This document shows, one piece after another, positions 8,412-17,148 of a stretch of DNA of 45,109 nt. Location of the stretch: the NCBI GenBank assembly GCA_937873175.1, contig CALMVT010000071.1, positions 1 to 45,109 on the forward strand, in the 5' to 3' direction. The first letter of the stretch is position 1. Each line of letters opens with the position of its first letter. Source of the stretch: an uncultured Acetobacteraceae bacterium. GTDB taxonomy: Bacteria > Pseudomonadota > Alphaproteobacteria > Acetobacterales > Acetobacteraceae. Below the pieces are notes generated by a model. That model was given only the letters and a program-made list of their open reading frames with translations. It was not told the origin of the DNA and ran no database searches. A program made the position numbers and the translations under genes.

Positions 8412-9920
8412 TTAAAGCGCTGTCGTGACTGCCTTCACTTCGAGGTAGTTGTGCAGCACCTCCTCGCCCATCTCGCGGCCCCAGCCGGACTGCTTGTAGC
8501 CGCCGAACGGCAGGGACGCGTCGAACACGTTGTGGCAGTTGATCCAGATCGCCCCAGCGCGGATGCGCTGCGCCATCTTGTGCGCCGTGCTGATGTCACG
8601 GGTCCAGATCGACCCGGCCAGGCCGTAGATCGTGCCGTTGGCCTACTTGGCGATGCGGTCCAGGTCGTCGTCGTAGCGCGAGGCGACCAGCACGGGGCCG
8701 AAAATCTCTTCCCGCACCACCGCCATGCCGGGCGTCGTCTCCGCCAGCACGGTGGGCTGCACGAATCAGCCGCCTCCGCCGCTCGCGTCCTTGCCGGAGC
8801 CGCCCCCGGTCGCCACGCGGGCGCCATCAGTCCGGCCGCTGTGATGAAGCCCGTCACCCGGTTGAACTGCTCGTCGGACACCAGCGGCGCCATCTCGGTC
8901 GCGGGGTCGAGGCCCGGGCCGACCTTGATGCGGCTCGCGATCTCGGACACGCCGTCCAGCACGCGGTCATACACCTTGCTGTGCACGTAAAGGCGCGAGC
9001 CGGCGCAGCAGGTCTGGCCTTGGTTGAAGAAGATCGCACTGGCGGCGCCCGGGATCACGCGGTCCATGTCCGCGTCGGGGAACACAATCACCGGCGACTT
9101 GCCGCCCAGTTCCAGCGTCACCTTTTTCAGGTTGCCGGTCGCCGCGCGGGCGATCAGCTTGCCCACCTCCGTGCTGCCGGTGAAGGCTACCTTGTCCACG
9201 TCCGGATGGTTGGCCAGCGCGGCACCCGCCGTTTCGCCGAAGCCCGGCAGGATGTTGACCACGCCCGGCGGGAAACCGGCTTCCAGGATCAGCTCGCCCA
9301 GGCGCAGCGCCGAGAGCGGCGTCTGCTGGGCCGTTTTCAGCACCACGGTGCAGCCGAACCGCGAGCGCCGGGACCAGCTTCCAGGCGGCCATGAGCAGCG
9401 GGAAGTTCCAGGGAATGATCTGGCCCACGACGCCCACCGGCTCACGCAGGATGTAGCTGTGGTAGTCGCCGGGCGTGGACAGGTTCAGCAGGTGGCCGCG
9501 CACCTTGGTGGCCATGCCTACCATGTAGCGGAACATGTCGATGGCGAGCGGGAGGTCGGCGGCGCGGGCGACGGTGACGGGCTTGCCGTTGTCCAGGCTC
9601 TCGATCTCGGCCAGCTCGTCCGCATGCGCCTCCATGAGGTCCGCCAAGCGCCAAAGCAGTTGGCCGCGGGCCGAGGGCTTCACGCGCGGCCACTCGCCGC
9701 CGTCGAACGCGCGGCGCGCGGCGGCGACCGCGAGGTCCACGTCAGCGGCATCGGCTTCGGCCACCTCGGTGATCTGCTGGCTGGTGGCCGGGTCGAACAC
9801 GGCAAAGCGCTTGCCCGACTTCGCTTCCACCCATTCGTTGTCGATCAGCAGGCGGCGAGGCTTGGAAATGAAGTCTGCGGCGTCCGCGCCGAGCTTTCCG
9901 TGCCTGACGGAGATGTCCAT
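8412..9920 (-). pseudogene. Aldehyde dehydrogenase pseudogene, multiple lesions
   Basis: The region covers a complete ALDH (about 502 codons) from ATG 9920, with a GGGAGG ribosome binding site eight bases upstream, to TAA at 8412-8414. Identity is clear: [20 protein letters not shown] and the catalytic cysteine in GQTCCAGS. Lesions: a one-base insertion near 9358-9362 (after KLVPALA), a one-base loss near 8835 (after VTGFITAA), an in-frame TGA near 8766 where the family has an aromatic residue before FVxPTVL, and an in-frame TAG near 8644 where Glu is usual (RIAK-ANGT). The two frameshifts compensate in reading-frame sum. Unless these are assembly errors the gene cannot make an active enzyme. 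Confidence 0.88.
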
Positions 9921-10140
9921 ATGTTGTGCCTCCCTGGCATCGTTATGCACGGACGAGCTTAACGCTTGACGGCAAAGCTGCCAAGGGCCGTTCATACGCC
10001 GGCCTGGTTTCACGCTCGCAGTGCGGCCAGCACAGCCTGCAGCCGCGCCAGCTCAGCCGCCCCGGCGCTCGCGCCGCCCTGTTCCAATGCCCGTACAGGC
10101 AGCATAGGCCATCCATCACGCGCCTGATATCGTTTGCGCA

Positions 10141-10664
10141 TCAGCCTTTCGGGGCGGACGCCGCTGCCGGGCGTGCGTCCTTCAGGACGCCAACCCATAC
10201 TCCAGGCCGATCTGAAGTGCGGGCGGGAACGGCACAAGCGTCGCGTCGGGCAGCAGCCAAGCATAGCGGTCCCACCCGGAGCAGTAAACGATGCTCGCGT
10301 TCACACGCCCGCCGAGGATCGCGACCGCGTCGGTGTCGCCGGAGTTCGGGGGCGCCGCGCCGGGCAGCGTGTCCAGCACCACGGCGCGGGATTCCAGCGC
10401 GGCCGCGCTGCCCGGCCCGAGATGATCGGCCAACCCGAACAGCCGCACCGCGTCGTCCCTGAGCGGGCCAACCTTGGACGGCGACACGCCCACCCACACG
10501 CCGGGCGCCAGCAGCCTGTCGAGCGCCGTCTCGGTGGTTGCGCCGAAGCGGGCCGGGGACAGCAGGCAAACGGCGTTGCGCGTGAACACCGCCATGACGC
10601 TGGCGCACCGCCCTCGTGATCGCCTCATGAGCGGTGCCCTGAAGCCCACACCGTAAATTGCCAT
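10141..10664 (-). pseudogene. Truncated ModA-like substrate-binding protein
   Basis: From about codon 24 (ATG 10595) the sequence resembles the second lobe of the molybdate-binding protein family of ABC transporters: FTRNAVCLL, LDRLLAPGVWVGVS, DDAVRLFGLAD, IVYCSGWDRYAWLL and PFPPALQIGLEYGL. The first lobe that carries the signal peptide and anion-binding serines is missing. The frame stops at 10182 right after EYGL, while the family's next segment reads on in another frame (GVLKDARPAAA, to 10141), so there is also a frameshift. No modB or modC gene is nearby. Assignment is by motif order only; an intact unknown 160-residue protein (10182-10664) is the alternative. Confidence 0.5.
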
Positions 10665-11133
10665 GGGTGCAACAGCGCCCGAAGAACGGTTCCGTAGGCG
10701 TTCTCAAACCGTGTTGTGTAATCAGGTTTACCCTTGTCGCGCGCCGGGCTGCCGCTCGCCGCGCGAGTTTATCCAAGGATCAACTCAAGAAGAACTATCC
10801 GACGATCGCGGGGCAACAACAGCTCAACCCTCCAAGTCGCCGCATAGTCCATGGGGGTTTCGCATCCAGACACCTACCCACCCGTGACTGGCTGGCACGC
10901 CATCCTGCGATCAGCAAATCCGCAGCCGCCGCCACGTTCCGCGCCATCCGAACGTCGAGGTAGGTCGAAGGAACATGGGTTGCGTGCACGTGAGGATTTC
11001 CTGGACGCACGTGGTCGATGGGCGTAATATTCGCCTGTTGATAGGCCACGGTCAGTAAGCAACTGGCAGGTCGCCGATCCTTTTGCCAGCGTGACCGCGG
11101 CCTCTCGGACCAAGGGTTCGGGAGGGATGTGGC
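10665..11133. other. Intergenic region upstream of the oxidase operon
   Basis: 469 bases that should include the promoter of the DUF2189-cox operon. A minus-strand frame around 10860-11060 gives a fairly protein-like stretch (for example PIDHVRPGNPHVHATHVP) within a longer frame, but it has no recognised family and no convincing start, so it is not called. The palindromic core CACGTG occurs twice (about 10987 and 11008). Confidence 0.4.
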
Positions 11134-11982
11134 ATGACCATACGCAACCCCGTCCAATGGGGCGTGGAACACCTTGGTGTCAAAGGCAAGGCCGCTCCGC
11201 CGGTCGCCGGCAGCGGGCAGCAAGCCGAGTTGGCGCTTCCCGAGGTGCGCCGGATCGAGGTGGCCGACCTGCTGGATGCGCTCACCAAAGGTCTCGACGA
11301 TTTCGGGGCGAACCGGACGGATGTGCTGTTCCTGTGTGTCCTTTATCCGCTGATCGGCCTCGTGCTGGCGCGCATGACGGCAGGCTACGACATGCTGCCG
11401 CTGCTGTTCCCGCTGGCGTCCGGTTTCGCGCTCGTCGGCCCGCTGGCGGCGGTGGGCCTTTATGAAATGAGCCGGCGTCGCGAGCAGGGCGCCCCCGTGA
11501 GTTGGGTGAACACGTTTGGCGTGGTCCGCTCGCCGTCATTCGGCGGCATCATGATGCTCGGGCTTTTGCTGATCGAGGTCTTCGTGCTCTGGCTGATGGC
11601 GGCTTTCGCCATCTACCGCGTAACCCTCGGCCCCGCGCCGCCCGCCTCAGTCAGCGCCTTCGTGCATGACGTGCTACTGACGCCTGCGGGTTGGGTCATG
11701 ATCGGCGTGGGCTTCGCGGTAGGGTTCCTGTTCGCGCTGTTTGTCCTGGCTGTCGGCGCGGTGTCGTTTCCCTTGCAGCTCGACCGCAACGTCGGGGTGG
11801 AACTGGCCATGCGGACCTCGATCCGCGCGATGCAGGTGAACCCCGGCCCGATGGCGATGTGGGGGCTGATCGTGGCCGGCACCCTGGTCGCCGGGTCGAT
11901 CCCCTTTTTCATCGGTTTGATCATCACCCTGCCGGTGCTCGGCCACGCGACTTGGCATCTGTATCGGAAGGTGATCGCATGA
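11134..11982 (+). CDS. DUF2189 integral membrane protein
   Basis: 282 residues, predicted polytopic inner-membrane protein of unknown function. After a soluble N-terminus (about 60 residues) there are roughly five or six hydrophobic segments, including pairs around residues 67-110, 130-165, 185-215 and 245-275. The motif NRTDVLFLCVLYPLIGLVL and the GPLAAVGLYEMSRRRE turn are typical of DUF2189. It is the first gene of the plus-strand block leading into coxB, 111 bases upstream, and is probably cotranscribed. DUF2189 genes are often found by respiratory genes; a role in oxidase assembly is inference. Confidence 0.85.
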   Translation: MTIRNPVQWGVEHLGVKGKAAPPVAGSGQQAELALPEVRRIEVADLLDALTKGLDDFGANRTDVLFLCVLYPLIGLVLARMTAGYDMLPLLFPLASGFALVGPLAAVGLYEMSRRREQGAPVSWVNTFGVVRSPSFGGIMMLGLLLIEVFVLWLMAAFAIYRVTLGPAPPASVSAFVHDVLLTPAGWVMIGVGFAVGFLFALFVLAVGAVSFPLQLDRNVGVELAMRTSIRAMQVNPGPMAMWGLIVAGTLVAGSIPFFIGLIITLPVLGHATWHLYRKVIA

Positions 11983-12093
11983 TAAAGCGCGGCCGCCCGG
12001 TCGTTGCCCCGGCCCGAAGCGGCGGCCGGCCCTGCGGAAACTTGGGCGCCGTCGCGCCGCGCTCAAACTCCGCATGCCGGGAGTGAGGGGAGC

Positions 12094-12909
12094 ATGCCCG
12101 TCGCCCTGGTCCTGGTCGCGGTGGCGCTCGGCTCGGTGCTGTTCCACGTCCTGAGCCCGTGGTGGTTCACGCCGATCGCGTCCAACTGGCAGTACATTGA
12201 CGGCACGATCATCGTCACGTTCTGGATCACCGGCATCGCGTTCACCGCCGTGGTCCTGTTCATGGCCTATTGCATCCTGCGGTTCCGGCACCAGGACGGG
12301 CGGCGCGCAGCCTATGAGCCCGAAAGCAAGCGGCTTGAATGGTGGCTGGGCGCCATCACCGCCGTGGGCGTCGCGGCCATGCTGGCGCCGGGGCTCGCCG
12401 TTTGGGGCCAGTTCGTCACCGTGCCGAGCGGCGCGTCCGAGTTCGAGGCCGTGGGCCAGCAGTGGCAATGGAGCTTCCGGTTGCCCGGGCCCGGCGGCCG
12501 GCTGGGCACCTCCGACGCCCGCTTCATCAGCGCGGAGAACCCGCTCGGCCTGAACCCGGGCGATCCGAACGGGCGGGACAACGTCCTCATCGTGGCGGAC
12601 GACCTGCATCTGCCGGTTGGCCGCCCGGTTAAGGCGCTGCTGCGCTCCGTCGATGTCGTGCACAATTTCTACGTGCCCGAGTTCAGGGCCAAGATGGATC
12701 TGATGCCCGGCCTTGTTTCGTACTTCTGGTTCACGCCCACCCGGATCGGCACGTTCGAGATCCTGTGCGCCGGGTTCTGCGGCGTGGGCCATCCGCAGAT
12801 GCGCGGCAACATCGTGATCGAGCCGGAGGCCGACTACCGGGCATGGCTGCAGAAGCAGCAGAGCTTCGCGCAGTCATCTCCCCAGGGTCAGGCGAGCAAC
12901 GCGCGGTAA
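12094..12909 (+). CDS. coxB: Cytochrome c oxidase subunit II
   Basis: 271 residues. Two transmembrane helices (about 3-20 and 40-62, with a further hydrophobic stretch at 88-106) precede the periplasmic cupredoxin domain. The CuA site is readable: His190 in VVHNFYVPEF, Cys225 and Cys229, His233 and Met236 in CAGFCGVGHPQM. The WQWSF aromatic motif at 124-128 is the electron entry region. The glutamate normally between the two cysteines (CAExCG) is Gly227 here. There is no fused haem c domain. The start at ATG 12094 has GAGGGGAG just upstream. It receives electrons from cytochrome c and passes them to subunit I, encoded 14 bases downstream. Confidence 0.95.
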   Translation: MPVALVLVAVALGSVLFHVLSPWWFTPIASNWQYIDGTIIVTFWITGIAFTAVVLFMAYCILRFRHQDGRRAAYEPESKRLEWWLGAITAVGVAAMLAPGLAVWGQFVTVPSGASEFEAVGQQWQWSFRLPGPGGRLGTSDARFISAENPLGLNPGDPNGRDNVLIVADDLHLPVGRPVKALLRSVDVVHNFYVPEFRAKMDLMPGLVSYFWFTPTRIGTFEILCAGFCGVGHPQMRGNIVIEPEADYRAWLQKQQSFAQSSPQGQASNAR

Positions 12910-12923
12910 GGGAGGACATTCTG

Positions 12924-14690
12924 ATGGCGGATGCCTCGGTTGGCGGGATGGATGCGGCCCCGATCGGCGGGGCGCATGACGCCGAGCTGTATCATCCGAG
13001 AAGCTGGGTGACAAAATACGTCTTCAGCCAGGATGCCAAGGTCATCGCCATCCAGTACTCAGTCACCGCGCTCACGATCGGGCTGGTGGCGCTCGTGCTG
13101 TCTTGGCTGATGCGGCTGCAATTGGCATTTCCCGGCTGCTTCGATTTCATCACCGCCGAAAGCTATTACCAGTACATCACCATGCACGGGATGAGTATGG
13201 TGGTTTATGTGCTCACGGCGTTGTTTCTGGGCGGTTTCGGCAACTATCTCATCCCGCTGATGGTCGGCGCGCGGGACATGGTGTTCCCGTATGCGAACAT
13301 GCTGAGCTACTGGATTTACCTGCTCGCGGTGATCGTGCTGGCCGCGACCTTCTTCGTGCCGGGCGGGCCGACCGGCGCCGGCTGGACGCTTTACCCGCCG
13401 CAGGCGATCATGTCCGGCACGCCGGGGCGGGATTGGGGCATCGTCCTGATGCTCGTCTCGCTGATGCTGTTCATCGCCGGCTTCACCATGGGCGGGCTGA
13501 ACTACGTGGTGACGGTGCTGCAGGGCCGCGCGCGCGGCATGACACTGATGCGGCTGCCGCTCACCGTGTGGGGCATCCTCACGGCCACCGTCATGGCGCT
13601 GCTGGCCTTCCCCGCCCTGTTCGTCGGCGCGGTCATGATGCTGTTCGACCGGTTGCTCGGCACCAGCTTCTTCATGCCGGCCATCGTCGAGGCGGGGACC
13701 CACCTGCGCCACGGCGGCGGCAGCCCGATCCTGTGGCAGCACCTGTTCTGGTTCTTCGGCCACCCGGAGGTCTACATTGTCGCCCTGCCGGCGTTCGGCA
13801 TCGTGTCCGACCTGATCAGCACCCACGCGCGCAAGAACATCTTCGGCTATCGCATGATGGTGTGGGCCATCGTGGTGATCGGCGCGCTTAGCTTCGCCGT
13901 GTGGGGGCACCACATGTATGTCAGCGGCATGAACCCGACCTTTGGGTTCTTTTTCGCGACGACCACGCTCATCATCGCCGTCCCGACCGCGATCAAGGTG
14001 TATAACTGGGTGCTGACCTTGTGGCGCGGCGACATCCACCTGACGGTGCCGATGCTGTTCGCCCTGGGGTTCATTGTCACCTTCGTGAATGGGGGGCTGA
14101 CCGGGCTGTTCCTCGGCAACGTCGTCGTCGATGTCCCGCTGTCCGGAACCATGTTCGTCGTTGCCCACTTCCACATGGTCATGGGCGTCGCGCCGATCCT
14201 CGTGGTGTTCGGGGGCATCTACCATTGGTATCCCAAGGTCACCGGGCGGATGACGAACGACGTCTTGGGCAAGCTGCATTTCTGGGTCACGTTCCTCGGC
14301 GCCTACGCGATCTTCTTTCCCATGCACTACCTCGGCCTGATGGGGGTGCCGCGCCGGTACTATGAGCTGGGCGAGATGGCCTTCGTTCCTCCGTCCGCCG
14401 CGACGCTGAACGTGTTCATCACGGTGGCGGCGCTGGTCGTGGGCGTGGCCCAGCTCGTTTTCGTGTTCAACCTGGTCTGGAGCCTGTTCCGGGGCACGCC
14501 TGCCGGCGGCAATCCTTGGCGGGCCACCACGCTGGAATGGCAGACGCCGCAAACCCCGCCAGCCCACGGCAATTGGGGTGGTAGTCTGCCCGTGGTGTAT
14601 CGCTGGGCCTACGACTACAGCGTGCCCGGCGCCGATCAGGACTTCCTGCCGCAGAACCAGCCCCCGGCCGCGCGAACGGTTCCGGCGTGA
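12924..14690 (+). CDS. coxA: Cytochrome c oxidase subunit I (A1-type)
   Basis: 588 residues, haem-copper oxidase catalytic subunit. Haem a ligands are His88 (TMHGM) and His417; haem a3 is bound by His415 (VAHFH). CuB ligands are His280 (in GHPEVY) and His329-His330 (WGHHMY). Tyr284 in HPEVY can form the His-Tyr crosslink, and Glu282 plus Asp118 mark a complete D-channel of A1-type oxidases; Lys358 fits the K-channel. The start at ATG 12924 follows GGGAGG. About twelve transmembrane helices. The C-terminal extension (about 540-588) is Pro-rich. The stop overlaps the next start (GTGA at 14687-14690). Confidence 0.97.
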   Translation: MADASVGGMDAAPIGGAHDAELYHPRSWVTKYVFSQDAKVIAIQYSVTALTIGLVALVLSWLMRLQLAFPGCFDFITAESYYQYITMHGMSMVVYVLTALFLGGFGNYLIPLMVGARDMVFPYANMLSYWIYLLAVIVLAATFFVPGGPTGAGWTLYPPQAIMSGTPGRDWGIVLMLVSLMLFIAGFTMGGLNYVVTVLQGRARGMTLMRLPLTVWGILTATVMALLAFPALFVGAVMMLFDRLLGTSFFMPAIVEAGTHLRHGGGSPILWQHLFWFFGHPEVYIVALPAFGIVSDLISTHARKNIFGYRMMVWAIVVIGALSFAVWGHHMYVSGMNPTFGFFFATTTLIIAVPTAIKVYNWVLTLWRGDIHLTVPMLFALGFIVTFVNGGLTGLFLGNVVVDVPLSGTMFVVAHFHMVMGVAPILVVFGGIYHWYPKVTGRMTNDVLGKLHFWVTFLGAYAIFFPMHYLGLMGVPRRYYELGEMAFVPPSAATLNVFITVAALVVGVAQLVFVFNLVWSLFRGTPAGGNPWRATTLEWQTPQTPPAHGNWGGSLPVVYRWAYDYSVPGADQDFLPQNQPPAARTVPA

Positions 14691-15367
14691 GCATTGCCGC
14701 CGCCTTTTTCGCCGTGCTGGCGGCCACGGTGGCATGGTGGCTGTCGCGCCAGCGGCTGATGAGCAAGCCCTGGCTGGAGGAAGGACCACCCGTCGATCTG
14801 CCCGGCGCCGGCGCGTCGTCCCCTTCGGCGGCGAGGCTTGGGCTTTGGATGTTCCTCGCAGTTGTCGGCTCATTGTTCTCCCTGCTGCTCAGCGCCTATT
14901 CCATGGGGCTGGGCACCCACGGGATGGGCGGCGCGGCCGTCCAGCCCTTGCCCGTGCCGAAGATCCTCTGGTTCAACACCGGCGTACTGGCACTCAGCAG
15001 CGCCGCGCTGGAATGGGCGCGGTTGTCGGCGCGCCGCGGTGCCCTGGATGGGATGCGGCTCGGCCTGCTCGCCGCTGCCGTGTCCGCCTTTGCTTTCCTG
15101 CAAGGGCAGCTCCTGGCGTGGCAGCAGCTCCGCGCCGTTGGGTATTTTCTGGCGACCGATCAGGCCAGCGCGTTCTTCTACCTCGTCACTGGCGTGCACG
15201 GGCTGCATGTGCTGGGCGGCCTGACAGCGATGGCCGGGGCCGTCGCCCGGATGCGACGGGGCGCCGGGCTGGAGCAGATGCGGCTCAGCGTCGGGCTGTG
15301 CGCCACGTATTGGCACTTCCTGCTGGTAGTCTGGCTGCTGTTCTTTTCAATGCTGCTGCTGTCGTAG
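14687..15367 (+). CDS. Cytochrome c oxidase subunit III-like protein (first copy)
   Basis: 226 residues with a GTG start overlapping the coxA stop. About six hydrophobic helices; the end carries the subunit III signature with TGVHGLHVLGG and ATYWHFLLVVWLLFF. It belongs to the heme-copper oxidase subunit III family but is more divergent than the second copy just downstream. Two subunit III-type genes in a row are found in some alphaproteobacterial A-type oxidase operons. Subunit III stabilises subunit I and supports proton uptake. Confidence 0.85.
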   Translation: MSIAAAFFAVLAATVAWWLSRQRLMSKPWLEEGPPVDLPGAGASSPSAARLGLWMFLAVVGSLFSLLLSAYSMGLGTHGMGGAAVQPLPVPKILWFNTGVLALSSAALEWARLSARRGALDGMRLGLLAAAVSAFAFLQGQLLAWQQLRAVGYFLATDQASAFFYLVTGVHGLHVLGGLTAMAGAVARMRRGAGLEQMRLSVGLCATYWHFLLVVWLLFFSMLLLS

Positions 15368-15378
15368 GGGAGAAGCGG

Positions 15379-16101
15379 ATGGCGGATATCGGGCCGGGTC
15401 CTCTGCATGAGGCGATCACGCCACCTACGGGCTGGCGCGGCGTCGCGGCCGACTGGGCGTCGGACCAGCGGGCGTTCACCAGCGTTCCCTGGGGCAAGGT
15501 CATGATGTGGATCTTCCTCCTGAGCGACACCTTCATCTTCGGCTGCTTCCTGCTGTCGTACATGACGGTGCGGATGTCCACGACCGACCCCTGGCCCAAC
15601 CCGAGCGAGGTCTTCGCGCTCACCATCAGTGGCCGGCCGGTGCCGCTCATCCTCATCGCAATCATGACCTTTATCCTGATCAGCAGCAGCGGGACGATGG
15701 CCATGGCGGTGAACTTCGGTTACCGCCGCGACCGCGCCCGGACCGCGGCGCTGCTGCTGGCGACCGCGGCGTTTGGCGCCTGCTTCGTCGGCATGCAGGC
15801 GTTCGAGTGGAGCAAGCTGATCGCGGAGGGCGTTCGTCCCTGGGGCAATCCCTGGGGAGCCGTGCAGTTCGGCTCGGCGTTCTTCATGATCACTGGCTTC
15901 CACGGGACCCACGTGACGATCGGCGTGCTGTTTCTGCTGATCGTCGCCCGCCGGGTTTGGCGCGGCGACTTCGATCGCGGGCAGCGCGGCTTCTTCACCA
16001 GCCAGCGCGGCCACTACGAGATCGTCGAGATCCTGGGCCTTTACTGGCACTTCGTCGATCTCGTGTGGGTCTTTATTTTCGCGTTCTTCTATCTCTGGTG
16101 A
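15379..16101 (+). CDS. coxC: Cytochrome c oxidase subunit III (second copy)
   Basis: 240 residues, seven-helix subunit III. The family signatures WIFLLSDTFIFGCFLL, FHGTHVTIGVLFLL and LYWHFVDLVWVFIF are present. The start at ATG 15379 is chosen because GGGGAGAAG lies just upstream and the next ORF-extending starts lie inside the preceding gene. 11 bases separate it from the first subunit III gene and 12 from the subunit IV gene, so the five oxidase genes form one unit. Confidence 0.93.
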   Translation: MADIGPGPLHEAITPPTGWRGVAADWASDQRAFTSVPWGKVMMWIFLLSDTFIFGCFLLSYMTVRMSTTDPWPNPSEVFALTISGRPVPLILIAIMTFILISSSGTMAMAVNFGYRRDRARTAALLLATAAFGACFVGMQAFEWSKLIAEGVRPWGNPWGAVQFGSAFFMITGFHGTHVTIGVLFLLIVARRVWRGDFDRGQRGFFTSQRGHYEIVEILGLYWHFVDLVWVFIFAFFYLW

Positions 16102-16113
16102 GCGGAGGGCAGC

Positions 16114-16446
16114 ATGGCACAGCCGGCGACGCTGGCGCAGGGACAGCAGCACTCGATCAAGCTTTACCTGGTGATCTGGGCCTGGCTGTTCGTCCTGAGC
16201 GCCTGCTCCTACCTCGTGGACTATGTCGGCCTGCAGGGATACGTGCGGTGGTCGCTGATCGTGGCGCTCATGCTGCTGAAGGCCGGGCTGATCGTCGCCG
16301 TTTTCATGCACATGGCGTGGGAGCGGCTCGCCCTGGTTTATGCCATCCTGGTTCCGCCGGTGCTGGTGCTGTTGTTCGTCGGCATCATGGTGTTCGAGTC
16401 CGACTACACGCTGATAACCCGCTTGCGGTTCTTCGGGGCGGGATGA
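16114..16446 (+). CDS. coxD: Cytochrome c oxidase subunit IV, prokaryotic type
   Basis: 110 residues with three hydrophobic helices (about 17-37, 46-67 and 75-95). The pattern SIKLYLVIWAWLFVLS and KAGLIVAVFMHMAWE is the CtaF/CoxD-like prokaryotic subunit IV signature. It ends the oxidase operon. No haem A synthase, Cox11/CtaG or Sco assembly gene is found in the window, so the assembly factors must be encoded elsewhere. Confidence 0.9.
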   Translation: MAQPATLAQGQQHSIKLYLVIWAWLFVLSACSYLVDYVGLQGYVRWSLIVALMLLKAGLIVAVFMHMAWERLALVYAILVPPVLVLLFVGIMVFESDYTLITRLRFFGAG

Positions 16447-16504
16447 CGGCGCAGGTCCGGCCGGGGAAGCCGGCGAGGACCCGCTTTGCCGGCCAGGGCG
16501 TCCG

Positions 16505-16750
16505 TTACTGCCGGGTGCAGAGGTTCAACGCTTCGGCCGTCTCCGCCTGCAGGGTGACTTTGCCGTCCACAAGGGACAGGGCGCGGGCGGGCACCCTGGC
16601 TTCATGGCTGCCGTGCTGGAAATAGGCGCCGATCATGAGCACGGCGGTTTGGCCGCCGTCGGCCAGCGCACGGACGCTGCCGATGGTGCGGCCCTGGGCG
16701 TCATGGGGAACGGGCGCAAGGAGGGCGGCCGTAGGGTCCGGGCCGGCCTC
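16505..16750 (-). pseudogene. C-terminal remnant of a PRC-barrel-like protein
   Basis: Reading from about 16750 to a TAA at 16505-16507, the minus strand gives a coherent 80-residue sequence including DAQGRTIGSVRALADGG, AVLMIGAYFQHGSHEARVP and DGKVTLQAETAEALN. The layout resembles PRC-barrel-like periplasmic proteins that alternate a strand-rich DxxGxxxGxV core with a short tail. An in-frame TAG lies at 16751 and no start codon or signal peptide is found upstream. Probably the 3' end of a lost gene; the family call is tentative. Confidence 0.4.
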
Positions 16751-16889
16751 CTACGCCCCGTTGCGATCACCCGCGCGGCCTGGCATCCGACCCCAGGGCG
16801 GCCCGGACCGGCCGAACGGCCTATGCCGTGCGCCCGGTCGGCCGGGTTTGCGCGTAGGCCGTTGTGCCCGCCATGAAGCCGCGCGGCAG

Positions 16890-17023
16890 GGAGTTGGCGG
16901 TTCGGAGGCCGGCCTCGTGCCCCCGCTGTCGCGGAAAACCCGCGCCCTGCTGGCGTTCCTGGTGCTGACGCGCCGGCCGCAGCCGAGTTCGTCGAGCGGG
17001 TGCGGCAGTTCCTGAAAGGGTGA
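16890..17023 (+). pseudogene. Scar of a regulator/hydrolase gene
   Basis: Two short pieces meet in different frames. At 16917-16982 the plus strand reads VPPLSRKTRALLAFLVLTRR, which resembles the start of winged-helix/BTAD (SARP-like) regulators. At 16982-17023 another frame reads AEFVERVRQFLKG then stop, which resembles the C-terminus of an alpha/beta hydrolase. Fusions of those two modules are known in alphaproteobacteria, so this could be an internally deleted relic. Very short, low certainty. Confidence 0.3.
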
Positions 17024-17148
17024 CGGCCCGCCACCCGATCGAACGGTCCGTAGAGCGCCATCACCCCGAAACCAAACACCTGGTTCCGGGCGGCGGCACG
17101 AGGCCGTTCAACGGGCCGGCCCGTGGGGCCAGCTTGCGTCGGCTCGGT

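Noticed and set aside
13059-14873. 604-codon minus-strand open frame
   Set aside because: Exactly antisense to coxA; its His/Arg/Asp-rich composition is what the reverse of GC-rich membrane-protein codons gives.
14578-15378. N-terminal extension of the second subunit III gene
   Set aside because: In-frame extension overlaps coxA and the first subunit III gene and is Arg/Ala-rich; ATG 15379 with a ribosome binding site and normal family length is preferred.
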